This document shows, one piece after another, positions 32,934-44,440 of a stretch of DNA of 64,000 bases. The stretch is from assembly GCA_029204045.2 (NCBI GenBank), contig CM055063.1:43743562-43807561 (forward strand), in the 5' to 3' direction. A program made the translations under genes and the position numbers. Positions within the stretch are counted from its first letter, which is position 1; every line of letters starts with the position of its first letter. The DNA comes from Tillandsia leiboldiana. Lineage: Eukaryota > Streptophyta > Magnoliopsida > Poales > Bromeliaceae. The notes under the pieces were generated by a model. The model made no database searches, was not told where the DNA came from, and saw only the letters and a list, made by a program, of their open reading frames with translations.

Positions 32934-33987
32934 TGTAGTAGCCGCCATTTTGAATTGTATTTCGGAACTTTATTATTTATGTACCTCCTTTAGTGGTCCG
33001 GCGGGTGGGTTAATAATTCACTTTTTCTGGGCAGACCGTCGAGGCTCACGGGTAATTTTAGGCGATATAACTCGCGAAATGGAGATCGGCGGCGCGATCG
33101 GATCTGATTTCCGACTCCGGGATCTCCCAGAATAAATTTTCGAAGTTTAGTAGCGGTTTCGGGTGCATCAAAAGGGTGGTCGGGCGTTTAGCACGCTTTC
33201 CGAGGTAAATTTTGAACTCTGGTTCGCACCTGATCTTTAAGAGGTGAGTTTGGGGGCTAGGGTTCCTTTTTCCCACTTCTCACCGCATTCGTGTCGCGTT
33301 AGGGCTTTTCTGAGGAGCGCAAGAGGAACCCCGATCCTCTTCCTACCTTCTTCCCACCATCCGATAGCGGGCGAGAAGGAACGAGGCGACGAGAACAGGA
33401 CGATCCTCTCCCTTCCTCCTCCCTTACCGGTGAAACCAAGGTTCGGGGAGCGCGCCGAGACGCGGAGGAACCGAGTGTTGATCACTGCACAACGAGAAAA
33501 GGTGGGATTTCATTCTAAGACTTAGTGTGGGACTTTTTGAAACTGTAATCAAGTTTTAATAACTCGTCTAACTGTACTAATATGAGTAATCTCTATTGTT
33601 GTTACTATCGGGTTTTACTATTGTGTACTTGGTTACTATGCTCGAGGCTGCAGCACGCGCACCCGCGGTTTGGCAACCGCAAAGGGTGCGCTTTTTCGGA
33701 AAAGTGGTCTATGACCCGTGTAAACCCACAAGGTGACGTAGTGGGGGCCCCCGTAGGTTTGGGGTTTTGAGGCGCCAAGGTGTGAGCGGTGCGACCCGTC
33801 AGGGTAGGTGCTCGACGTGGTCAGGTTTTGCAGGTGTTCGTGTTCTATTTCCCTCTTGGGAGGGTGGTTGCTACGGATAGTCTTACGGTTGGATTTACTA
33901 CTTCTTCCTGCTTTCCTTATTATTATCGTGTCGCTGACTCCCCACTCCGAGACAGGTTCTTTCAGGGGTGAGAGCTAGGCGATGGTG
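32934..33987 (+). repeat. L-F: 5' part of a plus-strand Ty3 LTR
   Basis: It starts TGTAGTAGCCGCC and carries the conserved GTCGAGGCTCACGGG block (33030-33140), then the mid-LTR block (GCGCACCC 33657-33664 with GGGTGCGC 33684-33691). L-G interrupts it at 33988. It lacks the GC-rich minisatellite seen in most related LTRs. The predicted left target copy is GGCCG (32929-32933). Confidence 0.75.
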
Positions 33988-36200
33988 TGTCACGCCTCGG
34001 GGGTTTCATTCAGCGGAAACGTTCAACGAAAAAAGGATTTGTTTTGCGTATCAATTTTTTTTGAAATTCCTTCTTCCCCGGTGCGTGCCCAGACCCGCCG
34101 CATACATAGAATCACCCTGCAAACGGACAGAGTCTCCTCTGTACATGCACGACGTCGCGGCTAATACAACATGCAAACATAGTAGTTTATTCAATCACAA
34201 CAATTCTCTACACTTACACAACAGAACCATTCTCAAGGCCGACCAATTTGAAAGGATAAATCCACAATTTTAAAAGCGGTGCCCACCCGGCACCCAGATT
34301 TCTAAAACAGTTCGAAAACCATAAAACCACAGAGTTTTTAAAACAGTGCCCACACGACACTCAGGTTTTGAAATCCATTTTCTAAAATCCATAAATCCAC
34401 AGGGTTTTGAAAACGGTGCCCACACGACACCCAAGTTTTGAAAATGATTTTCGCAATTCCTTTTTCTTTTTCTTTCTTTCCTTTTGAAAAACGGCCGAAC
34501 AGAGATAAGAACTCAACATCCACATAACCAAAGAGTAGAGTACCGACATCCACACCGACCCCACGAGGGTATCGAGAACCACACAATAGTCTACAAGTAG
34601 TAAATGAAATGCGACAGAAAAGGGAAAATACAGTCTGGGATCTCATAGGACCCTAAAGCTTCTGACTCGGCCTCACCGTCGCCTAGCTCTCACCCCTGAA
34701 GGAACCTGTCACGGAGTGGGAAGTCAGCGACACGATAATACTAATAATAAAGCAGGAAAAAGTAGTAAAGCCAACCGTAAGGCTATCCGGAGCAACCACC
34801 CTCCCAAGAGGGCAAAATCACGAAAACCTACAAAACCTGACCACGTCGGGCACCTACCCCGACAGGTCGCACCGCTCACACCTTGGCGCCTCAAAACCCC
34901 ACACCTACGGGGGACCCACTACGTCACCTCGTGGGTTTACACGGGTCATAGACCACTTTTTCGGAAAAGCGCACCCTTTGCGGTGGCCAAACCGCGGGTG
35001 CGCGTGCTGCAGCCTCGAGCATAGTAACCAAGAATACCGTACATAATCAAGTAGTGAGAACTATAGAGACTATCAACCACATATAACCAAGTAACGAGAA
35101 CCATAGAGACTGTCAACAATATCACAGTTAAACGCACAAATAGAGTTAGTTACAAGTGTCGGGAGTGCCACGCTAAGTCTCCAAATAAAAACCCACCTGT
35201 CTCGGGCGGTGATCAACGCGTGATTCCTCCGCGTCTTGGTGTGTTCCCCGGACCTACACGAACCTGCCGCAACGAAATCAGTAACTCGAAACCCCAAGTA
35301 AGGACCAAGGAACAAAAGACACTCCCGGTCGGTCACGGAACACGTCCCGCAGATCCGGCGGCGGCGGCGACGTCCCGGGGAGAGGACAAGGGCACGGACA
35401 GCGCACCACTCGCGCGACCCTACGCGGCGCCCCGCCTGTGGGCGACCCCGCGCGGCGCCCGGCCCGCGCGGCGTGCTGCCCGCATGTGCGGGCGGCCCCG
35501 CGCGGCGCCCGACCCCGCGCGGTGCCAGACCCCACGTGGGCGTCCCGTCTGCAGGCGGCCCCGCGCGGCGCCCAGCCCTCGCGGCATGCTGCCCGCATGC
35601 GCGGGTGGCCCCGCGCGGGCGCTCTGCCCGCATGCGCTGGCTGCCCCGCGCGGTGCCAGACCCCGCGCGGCGCCTCGCCTGCGGCGGCCCCGCACGGCGT
35701 CAAACCCCGCGCGGCGCCTGCCCGCGGCGCCCGACCTGCGCGAGTGCCCTGCCGGCGGGTGGCTGGCCCTCGCCCCCCCCCCCCCGAGCGCGTCGGGCGC
35801 CCTACGGCTGGAAATTCTGGGAACCCCCTCCCCTCGCTGAAATCAAGAACCGAAAAGGAAACAATAAAACCGCTCACCTCGGTTTCGTCGGCAATGGGTG
35901 AAGGAGAAGGATCGTCCCGTTCGCGCTCATCGGATTCCGCGGGAAGGCGATCATCCTTTCCTTCTCCCGTCACGATCCTCGGTTCTTCACGCCGCCTGCT
36001 AGAGGGACGAGGTTGGGGAAATAGGGTTCCTCGCTCGTGCTCGGATGGGGAACTAACGCACAGGAATGAGGAATGGAGAAAAACCCTACGCCCCCAAACA
36101 AAATTAACTAGTCGTTCAGGTGTGAATAGGGGAGTGGGATTGAACCCTAAACCCCCAAATTCGAAACTTAGCGATCGGGTGCGGTCTGTTGGGTCACCTC
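33988..36200 (-). repeat. L-G: 3' part of a minus-strand Ty3 LTR inserted in L-F
   Basis: It begins TGTCACGCCTCGGGGG on the plus strand, the reverse complement of an LTR end. Read on the minus strand it has the terminal hairpin (34093-34162), GTGTCGTGTGGGCAC repeats (34270-34440), the mid-LTR block (34966-35010) and a GC-rich degenerate repeat (35400-35760). C2 interrupts it at 36201. The predicted left target copy is TGGTG (33983-33987). Confidence 0.78.
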
Positions 36201-36489
36201 TGTAATAAGGATCTAAATAGGGGAAAAACCATCTAGAGGGGGGGTGAATAGGTGTAAACGATAAACACTCAAAAAATCTTTGCGCAATAAAAACCCAATG
36301 CGGAAATAAAAATAACACGCAAGATTTTTACGTGGAAAACTCCAAAACCAGGAGTAAAAAACCACGGGACCGATAACACGGTGAAATCAACTAAGATTAT
36401 AACACGTACAAAGGTGATATAACGCACTCACAGACGACTCATCCTTTTTCCATACGCTCCGAGTTGATCTTCTCCGCTCGCTCAGCAAC

Positions 36490-36675
36490 GCGCCTCGAAT
36501 CCACGATTTGCGTCCAACGCCGAATCCACAGCGTCCAACGTCGAGTCCACGACGTCTGACCGAATCCACGGTCTTCACCCAGTAGCACGTCTCGAATCCA
36601 CGAGCGTACCTCGCTCCGAATCCACGAGAGCGGTAGCACCTTGAATCCACAAGGCCACGCGAGTCCACGCGCCGA
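36490..36675 (-). repeat. Stem-loop array with constant loop (C2 LTR)
   Basis: About eight units with plus-strand loop GAATCCAC or GAGTCCAC. Arms include ACGTC/GACGT, GACC/GGTC, CCTT/AAGG and CGC/GCG, in the same order as in C1. Confidence 0.7.
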
Positions 36676-36924
36676 TTTGGGAAAATCATTGTTTTTGGGT
36701 GGTGATAATCAGCCGAATACTTAGATCAAAGATAGATCGGAAATACCATCTAAGTATTCATTAATTTGATTCTACTCAAAATTAGAGTAGAAAACCTAGA
36801 ATCAAATTAATTAATATAGATGATGAAACATAGAATTAATCTGGTTGTTTCCTTTCTTCTCTATATGTGGATATCTCTTTTTCGACCGTATTTTTGGGTT
36901 ACCCTCAAAAATGAATCGTAGGGT

Positions 36925-36934
36925 TTATTTATAG
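36925..36934 (-). promoter_or_regulatory. TATA box of the C2 LTR
   Basis: CTATAAATAA on the minus strand, just downstream of the TCCGGAC cluster. Confidence 0.72.
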
Positions 36935-36995
36935 GTTAGAAACCGTTGGAAGAGGATAAGAATCAAAAACTAACCTTATCTGGAATTTTTCAGGA

Positions 36996-37270
36996 CGACG
37001 GTCCGGACTGGAATAATGCGGTCCGGACTATCATAGCTAAACAGACTATTTCCAGAAAAACACACGTTCGGGATCCGGGCTGAAGATCCACGGTCCGGAC
37101 TGTTCATGCAGTTTCTACAAACTCCACGTTCGGGGTCCGGACTGAAGATCCATGGTCCGGACTGTTCATGCAGTTTCCGCAAAATCCACGTTCGAGGTCC
37201 GGACTGAAGATCCACGGTCCGGACTGTTCATGCAGTTTCCGCAAAATCCACGTTCGGGGTCCGGACTGTA
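36996..37270 (-). repeat. TCCGGAC palindrome repeats in the C2 LTR
   Basis: About three 62-bp units, each with two TCCGGAC sites and the segment TGTTCATGCAGTTTC. It lies upstream of the LTR TATA box. Confidence 0.8.
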
Positions 37271-37515
37271 GACACCTGATCCAGATCCTGAACATATAAC
37301 ATGTCCAGTTTTTGATTTTTATGCGATTCAAAATCCATCCAAGTGTTTCTACACTATTAGAGATATTCGGATCACCAAAATTATTTAGTTAAACGTACCT
37401 GATCCGTTTGAATTCTTCTTACTTGAGATTGAGGTATATGATCCATACTTCTTTATCTTCAATCTTCAAGACTTAACCATTTTCATGAAATACGTCAAAA
37501 TAAATTCCTTAACAA

Positions 37516-37526
37516 TCTCCCCCTTT
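37516..37526 (-). other. Polypurine tract of C2
   Basis: AAAGGGGGAGA on the minus strand, next to the LTR start at 37514. Confidence 0.85.
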
Positions 37527-38030
37527 GGCGGTTTCGTGACAAAACAGAGATTCACTTAAGAAAATTCAAAAAGATATTTTTGTTGCTATCACCATAGAAC
37601 AAAAATTTACATTTGAGAACCAATAAATAAATATAAACTCCTAAAAAAACTCTAGACTTAGACATCTGTACTCTCTGCAAAAGAATTAATTCTTGACAAA
37701 ACAAAATCGTTAGATAGCTCAAGAAATTTTTGCATTCAAAAACCAAACAGAGATAGAGTTTATACTCACCATGACATTTATGAACTCAGATATGTATTAA
37801 GATATCATAATCTGAAATAGACATATCTTCTAAGCAATAAAATCCAAATGTCATAAATTTGTTAGTAATCAAACAACTTGTTAGTAATAATACATGTCCA
37901 AATAGTTAGTCAAATAGTTAGTCGAGGCATGCATGCAATCACAATACAAAACCAAAAGTTGCTTTGATACTTACCTTTCATAGTTCAAAGTTCTCACAAA
38001 CCAAACCATTGTTCCAATTGTTCATCTCTC

Positions 38031-38045
38031 TTTCTCCCCCTTTTT
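38031..38045 (-). other. Middle polypurine-tract-like motif (C2)
   Basis: The minus strand reads AAAAAGGGGGAGAAAG, corresponding to 9978-9994 of C1. Confidence 0.55.
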
Positions 38046-38171
38046 GTCACAAAGTAGCTAAAATTACAAAATTAAGGAGAGGGTTATAAGTTCAAAACAG
38101 GAAAATGTAACAACTAAACTAAAAAAAAAAACCTGCAAAAGAAATTAAGAGTTAGAACAATAAAATAAGGA

Positions 38172-38738
38172 TTATTCAGAATCCTCAGAACTCGTACAGT
38201 TCAATTTGTTCAAAATCCCTTTAAGCATTCTTGATATTTTGGAACAATTCCTTTTCATCTTGTGAATGTCAGTGGACATTCTTTCTTGTTCTTCAGACAT
38301 TCTCTTCTGTTCTCGTTGGATAGATAATATATCAGCTTCTGTGGAGTTTCTCCTGGAGGTAGAAGGAAGTTGTGTGGATGCTGACGGTGCATTTTGACCT
38401 TCATTCCATGGATGTTCTCTAGGCAGAGAGCGTGCTCTGGCGAGGGGTTCATTAATCTGAATTCCAGTGCCCCTCGAATTCTTTCGCCTAGTGTACTGCT
38501 TGGTTGTTGAAGAAGACTTCATCAGCTTTTTGTTCTTTAAATAGAATCTATCTTCGTCATCAACAGCCTGTTGTACTTCTTTACAAAATGTGTCCCAATC
38601 CTCTTCATCTTCTGATTCTGACTCAATTTGAGGAACATTCTTTATATCTTCATTATTTGTTCCATCTTTTTCGTTTTTAACAGATGCTCGAGTTCCTACT
38701 AATGCTACAATGAGCACAATAATCCAAGCAAAAACCAT
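38172..38738 (-). CDS. Env-like ORF of C2 (188 aa, intact)
   Basis: The product is unknown; the name env-like comes from its position after pol in Sireviruses. The ATG at 38738 starts MVFAWIIVLIVALVGTRA, a hydrophobic N-terminal segment that could act as a signal anchor. Then come an acidic stretch (ESESEDEEDWDTFC, ~residues 35-50), a polar/basic linker (~65-125) and a heptad-rich helix (~130-175) with QREQKRMSEEQERMS, ending in acidic residues. Another frame-compatible start would need a non-ATG codon nine residues upstream. C1 encodes a clearly related but broken copy, supporting past coding constraint. It lies behind a TATA-like box and a predicted intron. A captured host fragment cannot be excluded, since no homology search was possible. 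Confidence 0.75.
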   Translation of the reverse strand: MVFAWIIVLIVALVGTRASVKNEKDGTNNEDIKNVPQIESESEDEEDWDTFCKEVQQAVDDEDRFYLKNKKLMKSSSTTKQYTRRKNSRGTGIQINEPLARARSLPREHPWNEGQNAPSASTQLPSTSRRNSTEADILSIQREQKRMSEEQERMSTDIHKMKRNCSKISRMLKGILNKLNCTSSEDSE

Positions 38739-38766
38739 CCTTGCTAGTGCGTTAGTCAAGAGCAAC

Positions 38767-39148
38767 CTGTATGCAAGAACTCAAGAACACGAAAAAATTG
38801 TTTATTTCCAAAAATTTAAAAATTGTACCTAAACAATCATAATCATGTAGAGAGACTAGGAATCAAATTAGTTTTGCAAAAGAAATTTTAAAAATAGATC
38901 AATCCCATGATTTTCAAAAATTCCTATTATATGCCCTAAAACCGAATTTTCAGAAATCGAAGCCTAAAAATCCGTTAATCAAGAGAATACCTAGCATATA
39001 ATCAAAACTAATCTACTCAAAGTTCTTATTTCAAAAGAAATTTGATCAAAAACCTATCTCAAACGAAAAAGATACATGATTTCATGCACGTTTTGAGCAA
39101 AAAAGTGAAAAATTGTGAAATACCGAGATTTTGATCAAGAAAACTCAC
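38767..39148 (-). other. Predicted 5' intron of the C2 env-like unit
   Basis: On the minus strand the donor is GTGAGT (starting 39148) and the acceptor is GCATACAG (ending 38767), giving 382 bp of AT-rich DNA. The position matches the C1 intron (367 bp). Confidence 0.5.
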
Positions 39149-39267
39149 TTTGATTCGAAGAACTCTTGATGGAAAGGCTCCAAATTAGATGAATTCTAGA
39201 GAGAGAAACTCTAGAGACTTAGGAACGAAAGATTGAGATGAAATAAAATCAAAAACCCTTTCGTTTC

Positions 39268-39377
39268 ATATAAACCCTAGCCGCGGTCCGGAACGCCCTT
39301 TGAATGCAGTCCGGAACGGCTACCCGTAGGAAATTCCTGCGTTCGGGATCCGGAACGGATGATCCGGTCCGGATCGG
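39268..39377 (-). promoter_or_regulatory. Putative internal promoter upstream of the C2 env-like ORF
   Basis: Four TCCGGA sites (39287-39377) precede TTTATAT (39268-39274) on the minus strand, as in C1 and as in the LTR promoter. Confidence 0.5.
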
Positions 39378-40248
39378 GTCCAAACTTTTTCTTCAGAAAG
39401 ATTTAGGAAAATTCCAGAAAATCCAGAAAAAGTATGTAAGCATTTTTGCATGTCAACTTTAAACAAAAATCATCATTTCACATCAAAAGAAATAGATTAT
39501 GCAAAATCTATCAATAATATCCAAGTAATGAAATAAAAATTTATGAAAATTAAATCCCTTAAAGTTGAACAAATTCAATCACATCTAACTTGATCTTATG
39601 AGTAATGCGTTTATCAAATCATTAATCTTGCAAAGAAAACGAAGAACCAAGATCAATAGATGTTTGAAATCCCAAATATGTTAGATAATGTATCTAATCA
39701 ATTTGTTGTAAGGAGTGGTTCTATGAGCATCTTTCAATAAAATTCCCACCTTATACCAACCTTGGAATTTGACAGGGTCAAGAATTCCAAAAAGCATTTT
39801 ATCTAATCAACTTGAAAAACCATGCTTGGTATACATGTGGTAGCTGCACACAGTACTCGGACGACCGAGGTGGTAGCTCTTTCCTCCATGTGGTGGTAGT
39901 TTTCACACTCCTCAATGGGATGTAACTCTTTCCACATCTTATGAGCATAAATATTTTAACAAACTCCCCCTCAATTGGTTATCAATTATTTAAGATATAA
40001 GGTATTCAACCAAGAGATCATATGAGAGAGAAATTGACTTTGATCAATTAAAGATGAATTAATTGACATAAATGATCATTGCATCAAATGAATTATTATG
40101 ATATCCAAGGCATAATAAATTTCAAAATATATGAAAGGATGCAAGTAAAGTCAATTACATATGCTCAATTAATGTTCTATGGACAAACATAGATAAGGAA
40201 CAAAAACACAAAACAAAACCTAACCTAAGCAATGATTTCAAAAAGAAG
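39378..40248 (-). other. C2 non-coding spacer between env-like promoter and pol
   Basis: AT-rich, no convincing ORF. It contains the third polypurine-like motif at 39964-39974 (GAGGGGGAGTT on the minus strand). Confidence 0.65.
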
Positions 40249-42451
40249 TTATTTCAAGGAAAGCATTCCTATTGCCTTACGTAAATGAATAAATCGTTTT
40301 TGATCCAAAGGTTTTGTTAATATATCAGCTAATTGATCCGCAGTTGAAATATAGGAAATTTGAAGTAAATTTGATTCAACTAGCTCTCTTAGAAAATGAT
40401 ATCTAAGTTCAATGTGTTTGGTTCTCGAGTGCAACACAGGATTTTTAGAAATATTTATAGCACTTGTGTTGTCACAAAGAATAGTTACCGAAGTTGCTGA
40501 AATTCGGAAGTCGCTCAACATTCTTTTCATCCAAATGAGTTGAGTTGAACAACTACCCGCTGAAATATATTCCGCTTCGGCAGTCGAGAGTGCTATGCAG
40601 TTTTGCTTTTTACTATGCCATGCAACAAGGCAATGGCCAAGAGAAAAACATGCACCACTCGTACTTTTCCGATCATCCACAGATCTTGCCCAATCGGCAT
40701 CTGAATATATATCCTATAATGTCAAGCGTTGTTCCCATAGGATACCAAATTCTGAAATTCAGTGTTCCTTTGACGTACCGGATGATCCTTTTCACCGCTT
40801 TCAGGTGAACCTCCTTTGGTGCTGACTGGTATCTCGCGCAGATCCCAACACTAAAGGATATATCCGGGCGACTAGCCGTGAGATAGAGTAGACTTACAAT
40901 CATGCTGCGATAAAGCTTCTCGTCTACACTGTCACTAAGAGATTCACTTCCTAATCCCTTATTGCTAGTTCCTATAGGAGTCGGAAAATCTTTAGAATTT
41001 TCTAAATCGAATTTCTTCACCAACTCCCTTGCATACTTGGATTGGCACAAATGGATGCCTTCATCATTTTGTTTCAATTGCAATCCAAGAAAGTATGTCA
41101 GTTCGCCCATCATCGACATCTCAAATTCGCTTTCCATGGTTTCAGCGAATTTAGAAGCATCATTGTCTCTGGTTGCACCAAATACAATGTCATCGACATA
41201 GATTTGTGCTACAATGAAATTATCCTGATAATGCTTCACAAAGAGAGTCCGGTCTGCTCCCCCTCGAGTATAGCCCTTTTCCAATAGGTGCTTTGTTAAC
41301 CTTTCGTACCACGCTCGCGATGCTTGATTTAGACCGTAAAGAGCCTTTTTCAAACGAAAAACATGGTTAGGTTGTTTATAGTCTACAAAACCTTTCGGTT
41401 GAGCCACATAAACTTCCTCGTTTAAAAACCCATTTAAAAACGCGCTCTTAACGTCCATTTGAAAGAGTTTGATTTTAAAATGACAAGCAATCGCTAACAG
41501 TATACGAATTGACTCGAGTCGAGCAACTGGGGCGAACGTCTCATCAAAGTCTATACCTTCTATTTGTGAGTAACCCTGAGCAACTAGGCGTGCTTTGTTC
41601 CTGATGATGGTACCATCCTCGTTTTTCTTATTCTTGAAAATCCATTTAGTACCAATCACATTGTGTCGCTTCGGTGGCTTCGTTAGTTCCCAGACTTTGT
41701 TTCTTTCGAACTGATGGAGCTCTTCCTGCATCGCTTCAATCCAGTAGTCATCCTGAAGAGCTTCATCTACGTTCTTTGGTTCTACCATGGAGACGTAACA
41801 TGCGACTCCACAAACCAACTGTCTCCGAGTCCTGACTTCTTCTTGTGGGTCTCCAATAATGTTCGATTCCGGATGATCCATGGAGATCCGTAGCGTTTGA
41901 GGTAGCGGAGTACTCGGAGGTACATGTGATGATTCCTCCCAAAGATGGTTGACGAGTCGGCCCCATTAAGTCCATGTGCAGTAATTCCAAGGGCCGATTG
42001 GTACCAACGTGGTTCAAGTTCTTGTGTGCAACCCTTGATTGTTTTCCCTTTTGACAACCTCCACATACAATGTTATCTTTAAAAGAAAGTTTAGGAACCC
42101 CCTTAACCACGTCTTTATTTGAAATCCTTGCTAGTTCTTTAAAATTTATGTGACCTAGTCTTTCATGCCAAAGAGTTTCATTATCTAAACAAACTAGGTT
42201 ACAATTTTCAGAAATTTTGTTTGAAACAACATAGCAATTATTTTCTGACCTAACCCCTTTCAAAAAGAATACATGGTCCTTATCAGTTACAATACATTCT
42301 ACAGAAGAAAAATTAACTGAGAAACCATTGTCACAAAGTTGACTTATACTAATGAGGTTAGTCTTTAGGCCTTCAACAAATAAGACATTGTTCAAAACCG
42401 GGCCTTCTGGAATAGCGATTGTTCCTTTTCCGACAATTTTAGAAGAACGAC
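40249..42451 (-). pseudogene. C2 integrase start, RT and RNase H (defective pol)
   Basis: Read from 42451 downward: the protease end (SSKIVGKG), integrase zinc domain (HERLGHINF to CGGCQKGK) and HMDLMGP, then a jump at about 41934 into a segment that in C1 lies past the whole integrase core. About 770 bp and the later catalytic D and E are missing. The RT follows in one open frame with KARLVAQGY, MDVKSAFLNG and YVDDIVFG; ALYGLNQAS differs from ALYGLKQAP of C1. A 2-bp AT duplication near 40706 shifts the frame before RNase H, which continues 40680-40249 (DDRKSTSG, STAEAEY) to the same C terminus as C1. The element cannot make its own integrase. Confidence 0.9.
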
Positions 42452-42678
42452 TGTAGAACACCGGGATTTGGATGACGCACCGACCTTGCAGGATGGTGTG
42501 GTGCGGAGGAATTTGCCTTGGATGTGTCCCACTTGTGTTTTCAGAGGAGTTCGGGTTGATTTGGATCCCCGTGGAAGCCTCTGCTTGTTTCGGGCTTTGT
42601 ACGCGTTAGGTGACTGGTACGGGAAGCGCCGACACCGCTTTGGGTTGCAGAAAAATTGGGAAACACTTGGAGCAGGTG

Positions 42679-43080
42679 TACTTTTGATTTACAGCGAGAT
42701 TCGGGAGGTTCCGGACTGACGCGGAAGACCCGGAGGCAAAAAGTGAGTCGGAACTGGCATTTTTGGAGCCGGTATTTGATTTGAGCACCCCGACTCAACG
42801 GTCGAGCTTTTTGAGGAGAAAAAAGCTGTGGACACGCGTACTTTTGATTTACAGCGAGGTTCGGGAGGTTCCGGACTGACGCGGAAGACCCGGAGGCAAA
42901 AAGTGAGTCGGAACTGGCATTTTTGGAGCCGGTATTTGATTTGAGCACCCCGACTCAACGGTTGAGCTTTTTGAAGAGAAAAAGCTGTGAGCGCGTGTAC
43001 TTTGGAATTACAGCGGAGCTCGGGAGGTTCCGGGCGGCGGCGGAGGGCCCGAGGGCAAAAAGTGAGTTGGAGTTGGGTTT
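42679..43080 (+). repeat. 160-bp direct repeats in L-E
   Basis: About two and a half copies start at 42679, 42839 and 42998. Each has TACTTTTGATTTACAGCG, GGGAGGTTCCGG and GGCAAAAAGTGAGT. The third is diverged. Confidence 0.85.
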
Positions 43081-43744
43081 TTTGGAATTAAGTTAATTAA
43101 GTTAATTAATTTAATTAAAGCCTCTGCTTTATTAAACCCCCTCCCCTCCACCTCTGCAGCAGGGAAAAAAAAAAAGAGAAAGAAAGAAAGAGAGAAAAGG
43201 AAAGATAAGGAAAGGAAAAGAGAAGAAGGAAGATGAAGATGGAGGAAATGGAGAGGGTTTCTTGAGCTTTTCTTCCCCGAGCGAGGGCGTGAAGCCGAGC
43301 GAGGTCGGCGAGCCTCGTCGAGGTCGGTTTATTTTTTATGATTTTATTTTTGGTTGTGGTTTTGCTTCTCTCCTCTCCTCTCTTTTATTTTCTTTCCCTG
43401 CTGCTTGTGGTGGCGGTTGCTGTCCGGGGTCGTGGCGAGGCTGCGCGGGCCGCGCGCGTGCAATTTGTACGGCGCGCGGCTAGGGAGGCGGGCCGCTGCG
43501 CGGGCGCGCATGGGCGCCGCGCGCAGCGAGCGCCCTGCTGCTGTTGAGGTGCAGCAGGGCGCCGGGCCGCCGGCAGCATCGCCTGGGCGGCGGCGCGAGC
43601 GGCGGGCTGCGCGCAAGGCGCGCGCAGCACCGCATGGCACGCGCGCGCGGCACTGCGGTGCAAACGCAGTGCCGCTGGGCTTGCAGGCCGCGCGCAGGGC
43701 GCGCGGCACTGCAGACCCCCCCTCCCGCGCGGGTGGCCTCCTGG

Positions 43745-44440
43745 GCCCCGCGCGGTGTGCAGGCCGCGCGCTGGGCGCGCGGCACTGCGGGCCCCGCGCG
43801 GGCGGCCCCTGGGCCCCGCGCGGTGTGCAGGCCGCGCGCAGGGCGCGCGGCACTGCAGGCCCCGCGCGGGCGGCCCTTTGGGGCCCGCGCGGTGTGCAGG
43901 CCGCGCGCTGGGCGCGCGGCGCTGCAGGCCCGCGCGGGCGGCCCCTTGGGCCCCGCGCGGTGTGCAGGCCGCGCGCTGGGCGCGCGGCGCTGCAGGCCCG
44001 CGCGGGCGGCCCCCTGGGCCCCGCGCGGTGTGCAGGCCGCGCGCTGGGCGCGCGGCACTGCGGGCCCCGCGCGGGCGGCCCCCTGGGCCCCGCGCGGTGT
44101 GCAGGCCGCGCGCTGGGCGCGCGGCGCTGCAGGCCCCGCGCGGGCGGCCCCTTGGGCCCCGCGCGGTGTGCAGGCCGCGCGCTGGCCGCGCGGCGCTGCA
44201 GGCCCCGCGCGGGCGGCCCTTTGGGCCCCGCGCGGTGTGCAGGCCGCGCGCTGGCCGCGCGGCACTGCAGGCCCCGCGCGGGCGGCCCCTTGGGCCTCGC
44301 GCGGTGTGCAGGCCGCGCGCTGGGCGCGCGGCGCTGCAGGCCCCGCGCGGGCGGCCCCTCGGGCCCCGCGCGGTGTGCAGGCCGCGCGCTGGGCGCGCGG
44401 CGCTGCAGGCCCCGCGCGGGCGGCCTCCTGGGCCCCGCGC
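43745..44440 (+). repeat. 69-bp GC-rich minisatellite in L-E
   Basis: Ten units of about 69 bp with GGTGTGCAGGCCGCGCGC and CCCGCGCGGGCGGCC. Near-total lack of AT gives open frames of more than 400 codons on both strands, none credible as a gene. Confidence 0.92.

Larger units (their letters stand above)
36201..37514 (-). repeat. 3' LTR of C2 (1.3 kb)
   Basis: On the minus strand it starts TGTTAAGGAATTT next to the polypurine tract and ends TTATTACA. It has about eight TCCGGAC palindromes within ~62-bp tandem units (36996-37270), a TATA box at 36925-36934 and the GTGGATTC stem-loop array (36490-36675). Confidence 0.88.

Noticed and set aside
35278..36318. 346-codon minus-strand frame
   Set aside because: It crosses the L-G/C2 boundary and GC-rich repeats; no recognisable domain.
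42447..42470. Copia frame continuing from gag into the L-E sequence
   Set aside because: The open frame runs a few dozen codons into the solo LTR by chance; the duplication ACGAC shows an insertion, not a fusion gene.
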